NCBI GenBank assembly: GCA_032622095.1
Contig: CP136066.1
Location: 229,778,961-229,842,960 of the forward strand
Direction: 5' to 3'
DNA: 64,000 nt
DNA from: Siphonodentalium dalli
Lineage: Eukaryota > Mollusca > Scaphopoda > Gadilida > Siphonodentaliidae
Shown piece after piece: positions 22,959-34,677 of this stretch (its first letter is position 1; every line of letters starts with the position of its first letter). The position numbers were made by a program, and so were the translations under genes. Under the pieces are notes generated by a model. That model ran no database searches, was not told the DNA's origin, and saw only the letters and a list, made by a program, of their open reading frames with translations.

Positions 22959-23881
22959 AGGACATAGAACAATGTCGTGAGTTGCTAGTCAAAAATAGCG
23001 GTTTGGCTATCTGCTATAATATCGGGAACTACCCATTGGTTGAGTGTGCCCATACAGGAAATGTAGCCATATTCGAGTTGCTTTTGGAGTTTCGAGCACG
23101 CATCGAATGCAGCAACAGGAACCAATATTCTCCTCTGCACTACTCCGCGTGGCGAAATCACCACGAAATCGTAGATATTCTACTAAGAAAAGGGGTGAAA
23201 CATGACGAACAAACACAATGTAAGAATACTCCTCTATCTCTGGCGTGCCATGGCAACCACACCGACATTGCTATGATCCTATTGAATAAAACGTGTAACG
23301 TTTGTAACTCAGACAAGGACATGGACACGCCCATGCATTATGCTGCACGGAATGGTAATATTGAGCTCGGCAGAGCACTTCTTAAATATGGTGCTGATCC
23401 TGACGTCAGCAATGCACATGACGTCACTCCTGTTTGGGGTGCTGCGTATAAGGGCCATACGAGTTTTGTGAAATTTCTTATCAAACAACTTGTGGATCTG
23501 AACGTTGAATCCCGCGGTAAAAATGACCGTCCTAATAATTATTGGAGAGTCGATCATATTTTTCTTAGCCCGAGATCACCGCTCGAAGTGGCTGCATTTC
23601 AGGGTTACGTGGACATTGTTTTCATGCTGACCGAAGCTGGTTGTTCTCTGACCAAATTGAATGAGACGTGGTTGAACGATTTATTATTACGCTCCCCTAC
23701 CCTGGATACAGACACGCATGTGCTGTTGACTAACTTGATACGGAATCCAAGGAGTTTGATGTGGACTGTGCGGATTTCCTTAAGACGATATCTCGGAAAG
23801 GACATCCCTACAGCAATGAATCAGGTGGAAATACCACAATCATTACGACAATTTGCACTCATGGCCGATTCTAACTTATAA
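22959..23881 (+). CDS. Ankyrin-repeat and SOCS-box (ASB-like) protein, copy B, exon 2
   Basis: After a TTTTTTCAG acceptor this exon supplies 306 of the 326 residues. Six ankyrin repeats can be placed at roughly residues 43-74, 75-107, 108-139, 141-173, 174-206 and 222-255, with the usual TPLH.A...G...V..LL pattern (YSPLHYSAWRNH, NTPLSLACHGNH, DTPMHYAARNGN). Residues about 282-326 form a SOCS box: PRSLMWTVRISLRRYLGKD, then VEIPQSLRQFALM, which matches the LG..L...L.LP..L..YL pattern of ASB proteins. In known ASBs this box binds elongin B/C and cullin-5 and the ankyrins choose the substrate for ubiquitination. The BC-box cysteine is Val here, so elongin binding cannot be assumed. Stop TAA is at 23879-23881. 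It is the only intact member of the local trio. Confidence 0.85.
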
Positions 23882-24350
23882 TTTAAACATGACTATACTA
23901 GTGTAATTTACTGGTATCAAATGATTCCTTGTCCGATGTTACAAAGCATTATTAAGAAAATCCACGCACTCACACAGGGTTGGTGAAAATCACGCATTAG
24001 TAATACGGTGGAAACGACCACTTATGACTGTTCAGCTTCATTATATAACCTTACATATATGTGTGTATTACACAATAAATCAATAAATCAACAAATCAAT
24101 CAATGAAACATACATTCAATCACCACCATTCGCATCACACAGGCATGGTGAAAATCCTTAACAAGATCGCCCATTAGTAATACGACGAAAACGACCAAAA
24201 CGGTCATTTAGAGAACGCTCTTTATGATATACCACTTTTGGGCGGCATGCAGAAGTGTGGACACACTTAAAAGAGGCGATTATTGGATATTTGTTTTGCT
24301 GTGTTGAAAAAAAAAACAATTCAAAACGTTAACATTTCCATGTTGTTATA
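23882..24350 (+). other. Conserved 3' flank of copy B
   Basis: Homologous with the flanks after copies A and C ('caatcaccaccattcgcatcacac', 'aatacgacgaaaacgacc', 'ggcggcatgcagaag'). AATAAA at about 24074 is a possible polyadenylation signal. A short AAATCAATCA run lies at about 24078-24105. Confidence 0.65.
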
Positions 24351-24362
24351 TGGGCATCAAAC

Positions 24363-24935
24363 TATTATTAATGCGTCCTTGCATGGGTCCGACATTATAT
24401 TAATGTGGTCATGCATGGGTCCGATCTAATTAAACAATATATTAATGGACTCATGTATGGGCCGGTCTAATTAAAGATGTTATTAATGTGGTCATGAATG
24501 GGTTCCGTATAATTAAACATTATGTTAATGGACTCATGTATGTGTCAAATCGAATTACACATTATATTAATGTGGTCTTGCATGCATGGTCCGATCGAAT
24601 TAAACATTGTATTAATGTGGTCTTGCATGTATGGTCCGATCTAATTAAACAATATATCAATGTGGTCATGGTCCGATCTAATCACACATTATATTAATGG
24701 ACTCATGCATGGGTCCGATCTAATTAAACATGTTATTAATGGACTCGTGCATGGGTCCGATCTAATTAAACATTATAGTAATGAGGTCATGCACGGGTTC
24801 CGTCTAATTAAACATTATATTAATGGACTCATGCATGGGTCCGATCTAATTAAACATGTTATTAATGTGGCCATGGTCCGATCTAATTAAACATGTTATT
24901 AATGTGGTCATGCATGGGTTCGATCTAAATCATTT
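24363..24935 (+). repeat. ~42-bp minisatellite, about 13 units
   Basis: The unit is 'attaatgtggtcatgcatgg' followed by 'gtccgatctaattaaacatt'. Frames open on the + strand (24488-24890) only because 42 is a multiple of three. It lies between copies B and C. Confidence 0.95.
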
Positions 24936-25039
24936 CTGATATCGAAAGCGCACATGCGTGGTTTTATAGTGTCAAATCGTTTGGCTCATTGACTTGACAC
25001 CACGTGACGCATGTGAGTCGCATGACTCCACATTTAATT

Positions 25040-25167
25040 CCGTCAACATGGCGGCTGTTTTATGTATATTTGTGAAATATGCCTCGTGCATTGTTCTGGA
25101 CACCGTCGACTGACAGTCTTAATTATATGTTATCGGATTGCCTCGGCATTAAGACAGTGGGAACCAC
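25040..25167 (+). other. Candidate orphan first exon (weak)
   Basis: 'tcaacatggcggctg' resembles animal 5' UTR/start context. From a second ATG at 25079 an 89-nt frame (starts MPRALFWTPSTD) runs to a consensus donor CAC|GTAAGT at 25168. No downstream exon with matching phase was recognised before copy C. It could equally be a chance frame. Confidence 0.2.
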
Positions 25168-25240
25168 GTAAGTTTTTTAGTATTTCAGCTAAATGTTAAT
25201 TGTAGTGAATTATATAAGGGTACAGTTCATCTCCAGTGAT

Positions 25241-25441
25241 GTACATCCAAATGGGTTTCAAATGTTTTCCCGAGATCAACTTGAGGTCTGTTAATGACTG
25301 TATAACACAGATGTATAAAATAGTTATTTATCCAGGCACACACATAAATAACTATTGTATACAGCTATTTTATACAGTCATTAACAGATCTCAAGCATGG
25401 TCTCGGGAAAACTTGTACATATGAAACCCATTTGGATGTAC
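25241..25441. repeat. ~200-bp foldback element
   Basis: 'gtacatccaaatgggtttca' at 25241 pairs with 'tgaaacccatttggatgtac' ending at 25441. The pairing continues inward through 'gacctcaagt'-type and 'tgactgtataa...ataactatt' segments. Non-coding. Confidence 0.9.
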
Positions 25442-25444
25442 TTA

Positions 25445-26300
25445 TCTGGTCTATATTTTAACTACATGTACCTGGTTACTCCAAAAGGAGGTTACTCAAA
25501 TGTGAGTGCAAAGAAGAAGAAGTAAGTAGGTAAGATTATGATGGAGTTGATGTTTAACTAACTTATACCCATTTTCCCAAATAATTAAAACGCAGGGACG
25601 TGACGACGGGCAGGTGTTGATCAAACATTTTTTCTTGAAGGAGTCTTTACATCCTCTTTGGTTGCGGTGAGGAAATCAAAATTAATTTAGTTTAACCTCA
25701 GTCGATATCGTTTTTCCTTCCTAAAATGTGATTATGTGATACATTGCATGTTCATCTCATAGCCAACACTAAATAACCCAAATTGAATATCATAATTATA
25801 TTCTTATTAACATAATACTAAAGTTCCGGCATTGCCATCGATAGCTTTGCGCTAAGCTGTTACATCACTGCGCGTGCCGACAATACGTGTGTGTCTTATT
25901 AAAAACTAAGAGGCCGGATATGGGGACTAATTGTATGATAACAACCAATCTAATGTTTCCATCTGAACATGCAATTGCTTATCTGGGCCAAATAAAATTG
26001 ATATTCAGTCGGCGCTGTATAATATGCATTATGCATATACCCTAAGGTTAACATATAGTCACAGGATTAACGCGAAAGATGCGAACTTTTCAACAAGATT
26101 GCAGCCCGCCAATTTATAATATATAACATTTCCTCCTTATCACAGGGATATCATCAGAATCGAATCGGCACAACGAAATTATTTTTCATTTTGTTTATTC
26201 ATATATTTCATCAACGAAACGATTTAATTAGGCCCTTTTAGCTGAAAATATTGGCGATCCTCTTGTGCGTTACAAATTTTGACTACCTCAGATGAAATTT
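25445..26300. other. Intergenic, no gene recognised
   Basis: No supported frame, hairpin or repeat beyond short AT-rich runs. Confidence 0.4.
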
Positions 26301-26309
26301 CAAAAGCAC

Positions 26310-26761
26310 ATGTAGCAAATATAAGCGTACATCTATAGCATATATAAGCGTACATGTATAGCATATATAAGCGTACATATGTATCATATAGAAGCGTACA
26401 TATGTATCATATAGAAGCATACATGTGTATCATATATAAGCGTATACAAATCTATAGAACACACAATCGCACCGTATGCCATATAGAATCGTACATGTAG
26501 CATATATAGGTAAGTGCACATATAGCAAATATAAGCATATATGTATAGCATATAGAAGAGTGTATGTATAGTATATATAATATTACACGTATATCATATA
26601 GAAGATAACATATAGCATATATAATAGTGCATGTATAACATACATAAGCGTATATATATAGCATAGAGCAGATTACATGTATAGCACACATAAGCGCAAA
26701 TTGTAGCATATAGAATCGTACATGTAGCATACCGAGAAGCGCATATGTAGCATAGATAAAC

Positions 26762-26815
<54 letters not shown>

Positions 26816-27365
26816 CTATATATATATATATATATATATGTAGCAAACAGAAGACTACATGTATAACAATTAGAAGAGTACATTGTATCACATATAAGCG
26901 TACATGTATCATATTGATGAGTACATGTAACATATTGAAAAGCTTACATGTAGCAAGGGGGTGGGGGCCTCATGTAGCACATGGATTCAGATCTCAGAAA
27001 AGCATACACGCAGAACACAGAAACGTACATGCGTCGTAGAGAAGTGTACAGGTGCAACATATATAGCAGCGTACACGCAGCACAGAGAATCGCACATGCA
27101 CCACATAGAAACGGACATGGATGTAGGTAAGTGTACATGTGTAGCATAATTATATAGCAGCGTACATACAGCACAGATAATGGCACATGCAGAACGCAGA
27201 GGCGTACATGCATCGTAGAGAAGTGTACATGTGCAACATAATTATATAGCAGCGTACATGTAGCACAGCGAACCGTGCATGCAGCTCAAAGACTCATACA
27301 TGCAGCAAAGAGAAGGGTACATGCACCACATGGAAGAGTACGTGTAGCATTATAGAGATGTAGAG
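26310..27365. repeat. Degenerate ~23-bp tandem repeat with an (AT)n tract
   Basis: Units like 'gcgtacatgtatagcatat' repeat with a period of 23-24 bp at 26320-26460. They decay to 'gcagcacagagaatcgtacat'-type units up to about 27360. A TA dinucleotide run of about 80 bp sits at 26763-26840. Tyr/Ile-rich frames on either strand are products of this repeat. Confidence 0.85.
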
Positions 27366-27499
27366 CATCGAGGGTGTTTGAACCCACGATATTTTATATG
27401 ATGCAGTGTGTTGGCCGAGTTGTTCATTCCTGGAGCAAGGTCATGGTGCTCATGCACGATTTTATTAGCTGAAATCAAAGTGTGGGCGCCCCCGGTGAT

Positions 27500-27879
27500 G
27501 TACTATGTTTCACAAGCAGTTGATGGGGAAATCTACATGTATGCATTATTAAGGTCGCCAGAACAATACAAATTAATATTTTATTTATATGACGGCAGTA
27601 TGCCTTTAATGGTTATCTTGATTTTCCAGATTGCTGTCAACGACCCGTTACTCTATATTAAAATATACCGATCGATTTCATTCTATTTTTATCCTCGATA
27701 AATGGTTTGTTCTGCGTCAGCGATGAAAATAGCACAAGTTTTGTTTACGTGCTTAACTCGGAGGTACGGTAACTATTGTAAAACATTGCGAACTGGTTAT
27801 AGCCCCCTACCTGATATTACATAACAAGGATGTTAATGTTCTAGAACAGGGCTCAGCTTCCACTTGCCGATCGATCAAC
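27500..27879 (+). promoter_or_regulatory. Conserved 5' flank of ASB-like copy C
   Basis: Near-parallel to 19500-19867: 'attattaaggtcgccaga', 'cttgattttccagattgct', candidate TATA region 'ctctatattaaaatatac' (27651-27668), 'gttctagaacagggctcagc'. The flank has stayed recognisable although the coding part is broken. Confidence 0.6.
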
Positions 27880-28457
27880 ATGCCCGGATCACCTCCACCA
27901 ATTAGCGAGAGAGAGTGAGTAGATGGGCGCGAAGCGCCCGGGATGGTCGAAAAGATCGAGTGATCTTCTCCTTCACCCCACGGTTTGTGTTGTTGGAGAT
28001 ATAGCACATAGAAAATAGTCATGTCTGAACACGGCAAAAGCGGACATAATGAATTAATGTTATTTCTTTGATTGAATTGATTGGATGGATTATTTGGGGA
28101 AGAGCCCACGAGCTTTAATATGGGGTGTGAGGGGTGACCCGGTGGGTCCCTTTAATATATGGTTGAGCTGAGCGTGTCATCTGGTACGCTGAAAAAGGAG
28201 CGGGGCCCGTGTTATAATTTTAAAATAGTGTTAGTTTGTTAGTTGTTTAAAAAAAACAAACAACCAACCGCAAGGCATAGCGTGTGATTCAATATGATTC
28301 AATGCGCCATCATACCGCTATTCTGCTATAGCCAAATGCGCAGAGACAGTATGTTTTGTTTATTTCGTTGTTTCTGGATGAGCCGCCCTACATTCCATCG
28401 CACGGGCGTAGGTGAAGACTCTGACAATTTTATAATTAGCGAGGATTTGTTTTTGTG
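27880..28457 (+). pseudogene. ASB-like copy C, exon 1, split by an insertion
   Basis: The copy-B-like start (ATG CCC GGA TCA at 27880) runs to 27909, where foreign sequence begins. The exon resumes at 28434 with the same ten bases (AATTAGCGAG) and continues through GATTTGTTTTTG to a GTATGT donor at about 28473. Relative to copy B the resumed part also carries seven extra bases, which shifts the phase. The exon is therefore non-functional by two independent lesions. Confidence 0.7.
27910..28433. mobile_element. 524-bp insertion with 10-bp target duplication
   Basis: The direct repeat AATTAGCGAG at 27900-27909 and 28434-28443 brackets sequence absent from copies A and B. This is what a target-site duplication looks like. 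The insert begins 'agagagtgagtagatgggcg' and contains an A-rich region at about 28250. No clear terminal inverted repeats or long coding frame were seen, so the element class is open (SINE-like or DNA element). Confidence 0.65.
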
Positions 28458-28544
28458 CACACTATATACTATACAGCGGTATGTGCGTGTTTGTTTGTTT
28501 GTTTTTATAGTAAGGTTATCGTCATTTTAGCCGCTACCATGATC

Positions 28545-28800
28545 TTCACTCCGCAATTATACGCCCGTATAGAGATCATTTTCCACCAGTAAGAAACCTT
28601 GGGACGTTTTTCTGTTTTAACATAGACCATGCCATGAATCTCTACTCCGCGCTTACGTCCGTAGAGGTCATATTCAACCAGTAAAAACATTAGGACGTTT
28701 TCATGTTCAACCATAAACCGGCCATGAATCTATACTCCGGCTTATTCTCGTAGAGATCATATTTCACGAGTAAAAACAGGGGGCGTTTTCATGTTCTATG
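28545..28800 (+). repeat. Intron-1 repeat of copy C, ~3 units of ~90 bp
   Basis: Same repeat as at 19985-20215: 'catgaatctctactccg', 'gtagag(a/g)tcatattt', 'gacgttttcatgtt'. Confidence 0.8.
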
Positions 28801-28882
28801 TATAACCCATGGTCACTAGTCTATTAGTAATGTCAAACCTCCATATCTTTCTGAGGAGAGCTTTAACAATATAATAATATAA

Positions 28883-29019
28883 GTTACACGGCTTGTTGAT
28901 GGGGGATACGGTGTGGTATGCCCCGGTAGATGCTCGTATCCCCCGAGGCGATAGCCGAGGGGGATACGAGAGTCGACCGGGGCATACCACACCGTATCCC
29001 CCATCAACAAGCCGTGTAA
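28883..29019. repeat. Long hairpin
   Basis: 'ttacacggcttgttgatggg' with 'ggatacggtgtggtatgccc' pairs with its complement ending at 29019, around a loop near 'gaggcgatagccgag'. It is one of several GC-richer foldback elements in these introns. Confidence 0.9.
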
Positions 29020-29375
29020 TGTATTTATCCCCGGTCAAAATTAACAAGATATTCCCACAGACATAAAGAGCGGAAACGAGCCACGAACAGTAACTCTATT
29101 TGATTAGGCTGCTCATACGATGAATATATTTATATAGCTGTTTCCACAATTTGTCCATAAATACTTGCTGGCCTCGCTTACTTTTGGAATCTATATGTTA
29201 GAAGATATAAAAGAGAGCAATACACTTCAAAAATAGAAATGGTAAATGAGTCAGACAACCTAAATAAATGAAGCAAGAGTAGCAAGATAACATCACACCA
29301 GGAATCAACGTGGCTTTGAAAGATGTACATTAGACCTTCAAACTTTTGCCGGGTCATAAAAATTCTACTAGGGGC

Positions 29376-31288
29376 ATACCAGATTGTTATGACCTTGTAA
29401 AATCTGTCTTCTCTATATAGCGACGACAATTTTTGCGGGGTAATATCTGTTTTACACGGGGCATACGAGATTGTTATGACCCGTGTAAAATCTGTCTTCT
29501 CTATATAGCGACGACAATTTTTGCGGGGTAATATCAGTTTTACACGGGGCATACGACATTGTTATGACCCGTGTAAAATCTGTCTTCTCTATATAGCGAC
29601 AACCATTTTTGCGGGGTAATATAAGTTTTACACGGGGCATACGAGATTGTTATGACCTTGTAAAATATGTCTTCTCTATATAGCGACGACAATTTTTGCG
29701 GGGTAATATAAGTTTTACACGGGGCATACGAGATTGTTATGACCTTGTAAAATATGTCTTCTCTATATAGCGACGACAATTTTGGCGGGGTAATATAAGT
29801 TTTACACGGGGCATACGAGATTATTATGACCCGTGTAAAATCTGTCTTCTCTATATAGCGACGACAATTTTTGCGGGGTAATATCACTTTTACACGGGGC
29901 ATACGAGATTGTTATGACCCGTGTAAAATCTGTCTTCTCTATATAGCGACAACCATTTTTGCGGGGTAATATAAGTTTTACACGGGGCATACGAGATTGT
30001 TATGACCTTGTAAAATATGTCTTCTCTATATAGCGACGACAATTTTTGCGGGGTAATATCAGTTTTACACGGGGCATACGAGATTGTTATGACCTTGTAA
30101 AATATGTCTTCTCTATATAGCGACGACAATTTTTGCGGGGTAATATAAGTTTTACACGGGGCATACGAGATTATTATGACCCGTGTAAAATCTGTCTTCT
30201 CTATATAGCGACGACAATTTTTGCGGGGTAATATCACTTTTACACGGGGCATACGAGATTGTTATGACCCGTGTAAAATCTGTCTTCTCTATATAGCGAC
30301 GACAATTTTTGCGGGTTAATATCAGTTTTACACGGGGCATACGAGATTGTTATGACCCGTGTAAAATCTGTCTTCTTTATATAGCGACGACAATTTTTGC
30401 GGGGTAATATCAATTTTACATGGGGCATACGAGATTGTTATGACCTTGTAAAATCTGTCTTCTCTATATAGCGACACGACAATTTTTGCGGGGTAATATC
30501 AGTTTTACACGGGGCATACGAGATTGTTATGACCCGTGTAACATCTGTCTTCTTTATATAGCGACGACAATTTTTGCGGGGTAATATCAGTTTTACACGG
30601 GGCATACGAGATTGTTATGACCTTGTAAAATCTGTCTTCTCTATATAGCGACGACAATTTTTGCGCGGTAATATAAGTTTTACATGGGGCATACGAGATT
30701 GTTATGACCTTGTAAAATCTGTCTTCTCTATATAGCGACGACAATTTTTGCGGGGTAATATAAGTTGTACACGGGGCATACGAGATTGTTATGACCTTGT
30801 AAAATCTGTCTTCTCTATATAGCGACGACAATTTTTGCGGGGTAATATCACTTTTACACGGGGCATACGAGATTGTTATGACCCGTGTAAAATCTGTCTT
30901 CTCTATATAGCGACGACAATTTTTGCGGGGTAATATCACTTTTACACGGGGCATACGAGATTATTATGACCCGTGTAAAATCTGTCTTCTCTATATAGCG
31001 ACGACAATTTTTGCGGGGTAATATCACTTTTACACGGGGCATACGAGATTGTTATGACCCGTGTAAAATCTGTCTTCTCTATACAGCGACGACAATTTTT
31101 GCGGGGTAATATCACTTTTACACGGGGCATACGAGATTGTTATGACCCGTGTAAAATCTGTCTTCTCTATATAGCGACACGACAATTTTTGCGGGGTAAT
31201 ATCACTTTTACACGGGGCATACGAGATTGTTATGACCCGTGTAAAATCTGTCTTCTCTATATAGCGACGACAATTTTTGCGGGGTAAT
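29376..31288. repeat. 88-bp minisatellite, about 22 units
   Basis: Starts of 'acacggggcatacgaga' at 29454, 29542 and 29630 fix the period at 88 bp. Two unit types alternate (gacccgtgtaaaat and gaccttgtaaaat). Because 88 is not a multiple of three, each frame is read in turn and gives a series of similar minus-strand open frames that are artefacts. It lies in intron 1 of copy C. Confidence 0.97.
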
Positions 31289-31433
31289 ACGAAATAAGTG
31301 TTTCCTGTTTATTTAACATATATCGAATAAGAACACTGGGATACGGCGTGGTATGGCCCTGGAAGAACGATGGTGCCTAAGAAGGCTTACAATTCTACAG
31401 AGGGGATAATCATGCATATTTGTTACCATTTTG

Positions 31434-31810
31434 TGAGTTATAACTTGTGATTCCATGGAATTTGAATACATGTAACTCGTTTCGTTCCTCAACCATATTC
31501 TGATTAATACTATAGAGTCTGTATTTATACAGTCCATACTGTTAAAAAGACCATATAGCAACCCAAATTATTATGCCATTAAGCAAATATTGGAATTTTG
31601 CATTACTCATAACCAAATCCTATATAATTGGAAATGTTGTTAGACGAAATCCTACATAGTTGGAAATGTTATGGTCTTACCCCCAGTGGGAACCCCATAG
31701 CAACGTCCCTGATTCCATCAGTACATAACCTGAGAACTTCCATGTCAAGTTTAGAATCTGTTATTATGTCCCGTCTGAATTATACGCCCTCCCTCACTTA
31801 TTCACGGTTC
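31434..31810 (+). other. Intron block shared with copy B
   Basis: Parallels 22240-22700 ('gagttataacttgtga', 'accccatagcaacgtccctg'). It marks where the ancestral intron resumes after the hairpin and minisatellite. Confidence 0.7.
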
Positions 31811-33380
31811 GTAATCACGTGGTTTTGAGAAAACAAATTAACAAACGCACAAAAACATAATATATGAGGAACTGACACAAAACATAAGCATTTGGCTGTT
31901 ACGGTCATATGCTTGTTTATTTCTAAATCAAGTTGATACATATTTGTTCCGACATACTCAGTGGTTCTCTATAACATTCTGACCAAAGTTGCCAGGCGTT
32001 TCGTGGAATACACAAATCCATACATTTAGGAGAATCCTTCGACTAACAACTTTGTTCAGAATGTTAGAACAAACTAATGTGATTTTAGACACAAATGAGA
32101 TATCAGCTTGTTTCAAAAATAGTATAGCATATGCTCGTAGCTGCTAAAATTAAAAAAAACTATGTAATATATACCATATCCTAGTTTAGTACCATTTCTC
32201 TCGTTTCTGGTCGTGTTTGCGATCGCTTCGGCCATTATGAATACGTGATACTAATCAACTAGAAACCACGTGATTCCTCAACGTGTTATTAAGGACAGGG
32301 TACATAAGCCCTCAGGTTTGTTATCATATCCCTGTTCATATATGCGTATGTTGCATATGTATATATCAGTAGCCATAAATCACTCATATACTATACAATA
32401 ATTCGTTCCAACAATGAAATATTTTTGAAAAGTATTTTAAATCTGAATTGAAAAACATATAAATGATTGAATTGTTCATATCTTTCATTCTCTCACGAAA
32501 ACTGAACACACACTTTCTCCTCAACATCCCTAGCGACATTCATTCGATCATTGACAAACATACCACTCGCAGAACATTTTCGTTCATAACCGATTAACAT
32601 TCTATACGCATTATTATAAAACACAGTTAATTTATTGAAACAGCGTTTGGTGAATTGTACCCAAATATGGGCACAGTATAACGGAGAAATATAATGCTGA
32701 AATAAATCATTTTGACTTGGTCAGAACATTTAGAAAATAATTTCCTAAATATCGTATTATACCGTATACAGATAGCACGGTATTGTCGTTCAATGTCTCC
32801 GTTATCTGTGCCAATACGGGTACATATAACTCTTAAGGCTATCAGAACGGTTTGATTATTTATTTACAACAAAGTCAATAATGTTCAATCATCGGCATCT
32901 GGGTTTCTCCTGGTTGAGTTTATCTTCCTGTCGTCTGCTAGGTTTAGGGTCTTCTTCTGTCTTCATAGATTGGGCGTGTCTGCTTGTCATCTACTCGGTT
33001 GAGTTCCGGTTGAGTTTATCTTCCTGTCGTCTGCTCTTCTTCTTCGTCGGCGCATCAGTGGTGTGTTGTTAGGAATACCAGATCATAATGTGTTACCTTG
33101 CATTCCTATCCATGCTTCCGGCTAGGGATCCTAGCCGTCTTCTTGGCATCTCTGCATCGGTAGAACGAGTACTAGTGTCGACTCGAGGGAGTTCCAAAGC
33201 ATCATGATTTCTCTAATAAAATCAGGGAATCTTTATAGTCTGGGGTGACGTTGCTAGCCCAAGGCGTATTTCGCGGTACATCAGTTTATGGCGTAGTTGG
33301 GGTAATCGGACGAGCGTCATTCTTCTATATCTTCTCTTGGTCAGCTCGCCGCATTAATTTCCAATGGGCATCTTTCCTAG
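31811..33380. other. Intron 1 of copy C, no gene
   Basis: A 26-bp phrase containing 'gagtttatcttcctgtcgtc' occurs twice (about 32914 and 33012). No other structure was recognised. Confidence 0.4.
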
Positions 33381-33560
33381 TACACCCGCGATAGCTAATC
33401 CGCAAATCGTTCGGATGGCCATCCTTCTTGTGTGTATACTTCTAAGTCTTCATGCTGCATTAGCTTTCTACTTCGGGTGGTCAGAACTGTTATCTGCGTA
33501 TCGAACATCGTGCCTTCGCATAGCAGGGGCGCGCCGATATATATGGTGAATCGAGCGCCC

Positions 33561-33735
33561 CTAGTTGTCTTGGCACATATCTGAAAGGTCATTAGTAAGA
33601 ACATGTCCGAGATATGTACAAGAAGTTACAAATGTGAGTTCCATGCCACTAAGAAATAGTTTCGGAAAAGATCTAATGGCCATGGTATAAGGAATAAGAT
33701 CAATGACAACTGTTTTAGAAGCATTATAAGTGTTG
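33561..33735 (-). mobile_element. LINE reverse transcriptase fragment, antisense beside exon 2 of copy C
   Basis: The minus-strand frame encodes NASKTVV, then PKLFLSGMELTFVTSCTYLG and HVLTNDLSD. This is the post-catalytic 'thumb' block (N..K..... L.G..L..V...YLGH.(I/L)..DLSD) of CR1/L2/Rex-like LINEs. It may continue in broken frames to about 33395. It ends about 40 bp from the exon-2 acceptor. Confidence 0.75.
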
Positions 33736-33775
33736 CCAGTGAGATGTTGATATTTTTCAATTATTTTGTTTTCAG

Positions 33776-34677
33776 GGGACATTGAACAATGTCGTGAGTT
33801 GCTGGTCAAAAATAGGTATTTGGCTACCAGTCATTATATGGGGAGCTACCCATTGGTTCAGTGTGCCTGTACAGGAAATGTTGCCATATTCGAGCTGCTT
33901 TTAGATTATCGAGCACGCATCGAATGCAGCAACTATGACCAATATTCTCCTCTGCACTACGCAGCGTGACAAAATCACCACGAAATCGTAGATATTCTAC
34001 TTCGAAAAGGGGCGAAACGTGACGAACAGACACGATGTAAGAATACTCCTCTACCTCTGGCGTGCCGTGGCAACCACACGGATATTGCCCTGGCCATACT
34101 GGATACAACATGTAACGTTTGTAACACAACCAAGGACATGGACACACCCATGCATTATGCTGCATAGAACGGTATTATTGAGCTCGGCAGAGCACTTCTT
34201 AAATATGGTGCTGATCCAAACGTTAAAAATACACATGACGCCACTCCTCTTCGGAACGCTGTGTGTATGGGGCATACAAGTTTTGTGAAATTACTTATCG
34301 AACAATTTGTGGATCTGAACGTTGAACATCCTAATGATTGGAATACCGATCAGTTTTATCCTGGCACAATATCACTGTTCGAAGATGCTGCATTTCAGGG
34401 CAATGTGGACATTATTTTCCTGCTGGCTGAAGCTGGTTGTTCTCTGACCAATATGAACGAGAAGCGATTGCATGATTTGTGTTTACGCTTTCCTGCCGAA
34501 GATAACGACACCACTGTAGTATTGACTAACTTGATGCGGAATCCAAGGAGCTTGCTCTCAACTGTGCGCATTTTCTTAAGACGAAATCTCAGAAAGGACA
34601 CTCCAATAGCGATGAATCAGGTGGAGATACCACAATCATTACGACGATATGTACTCATGGCCGATTCTAAATCATAA
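33776..34677 (+). pseudogene. ASB-like copy C, exon 2 (two stop codons)
   Basis: After a TTTTCAG acceptor, one frame runs from 33778 to TAA at 34675-34677 and aligns throughout with copy B. Two codons are stops: TGA at 33967-33969 (TGG in copies A and B) and TAG at 34165-34167 (CGG in B). No frameshift is present. Ankyrin blocks (YSPLHYAA, NTPLPLACRGNH, ATPLRNAVCMGH) and the SOCS-box segment (PRSLLSTVRIFLRRNLRKD, IPQSLRRYVLM) are still clear. The segment between the fifth and sixth repeats is shorter than in B. With exon 1 also broken, this is a recent pseudogene. Confidence 0.9.

Noticed and set aside
26452-27213. Tyr/Ile-rich frames that look like membrane proteins
   Set aside because: Produced by TA-rich tandem repeats; low complexity only.
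27370-27440. tRNA-like or SINE-like B-box on the minus strand ('gggttcaaacaccc')
   Set aside because: No cloverleaf can be completed: the acceptor stem and a proper A box are missing.
29178-31287. A dozen similar minus-strand frames of 62-149 codons (CPVCPVK-type repeats)
   Set aside because: They come from an 88-bp tandem repeat read through all three frames. No start context, domain or conservation beyond the DNA repeat.
29376-31288. CRISPR-like look of regular repeats here and at 16074-17698 and 43033-45965
   Set aside because: There are no unique spacers; units are contiguous tandem repeats in a eukaryotic genome.
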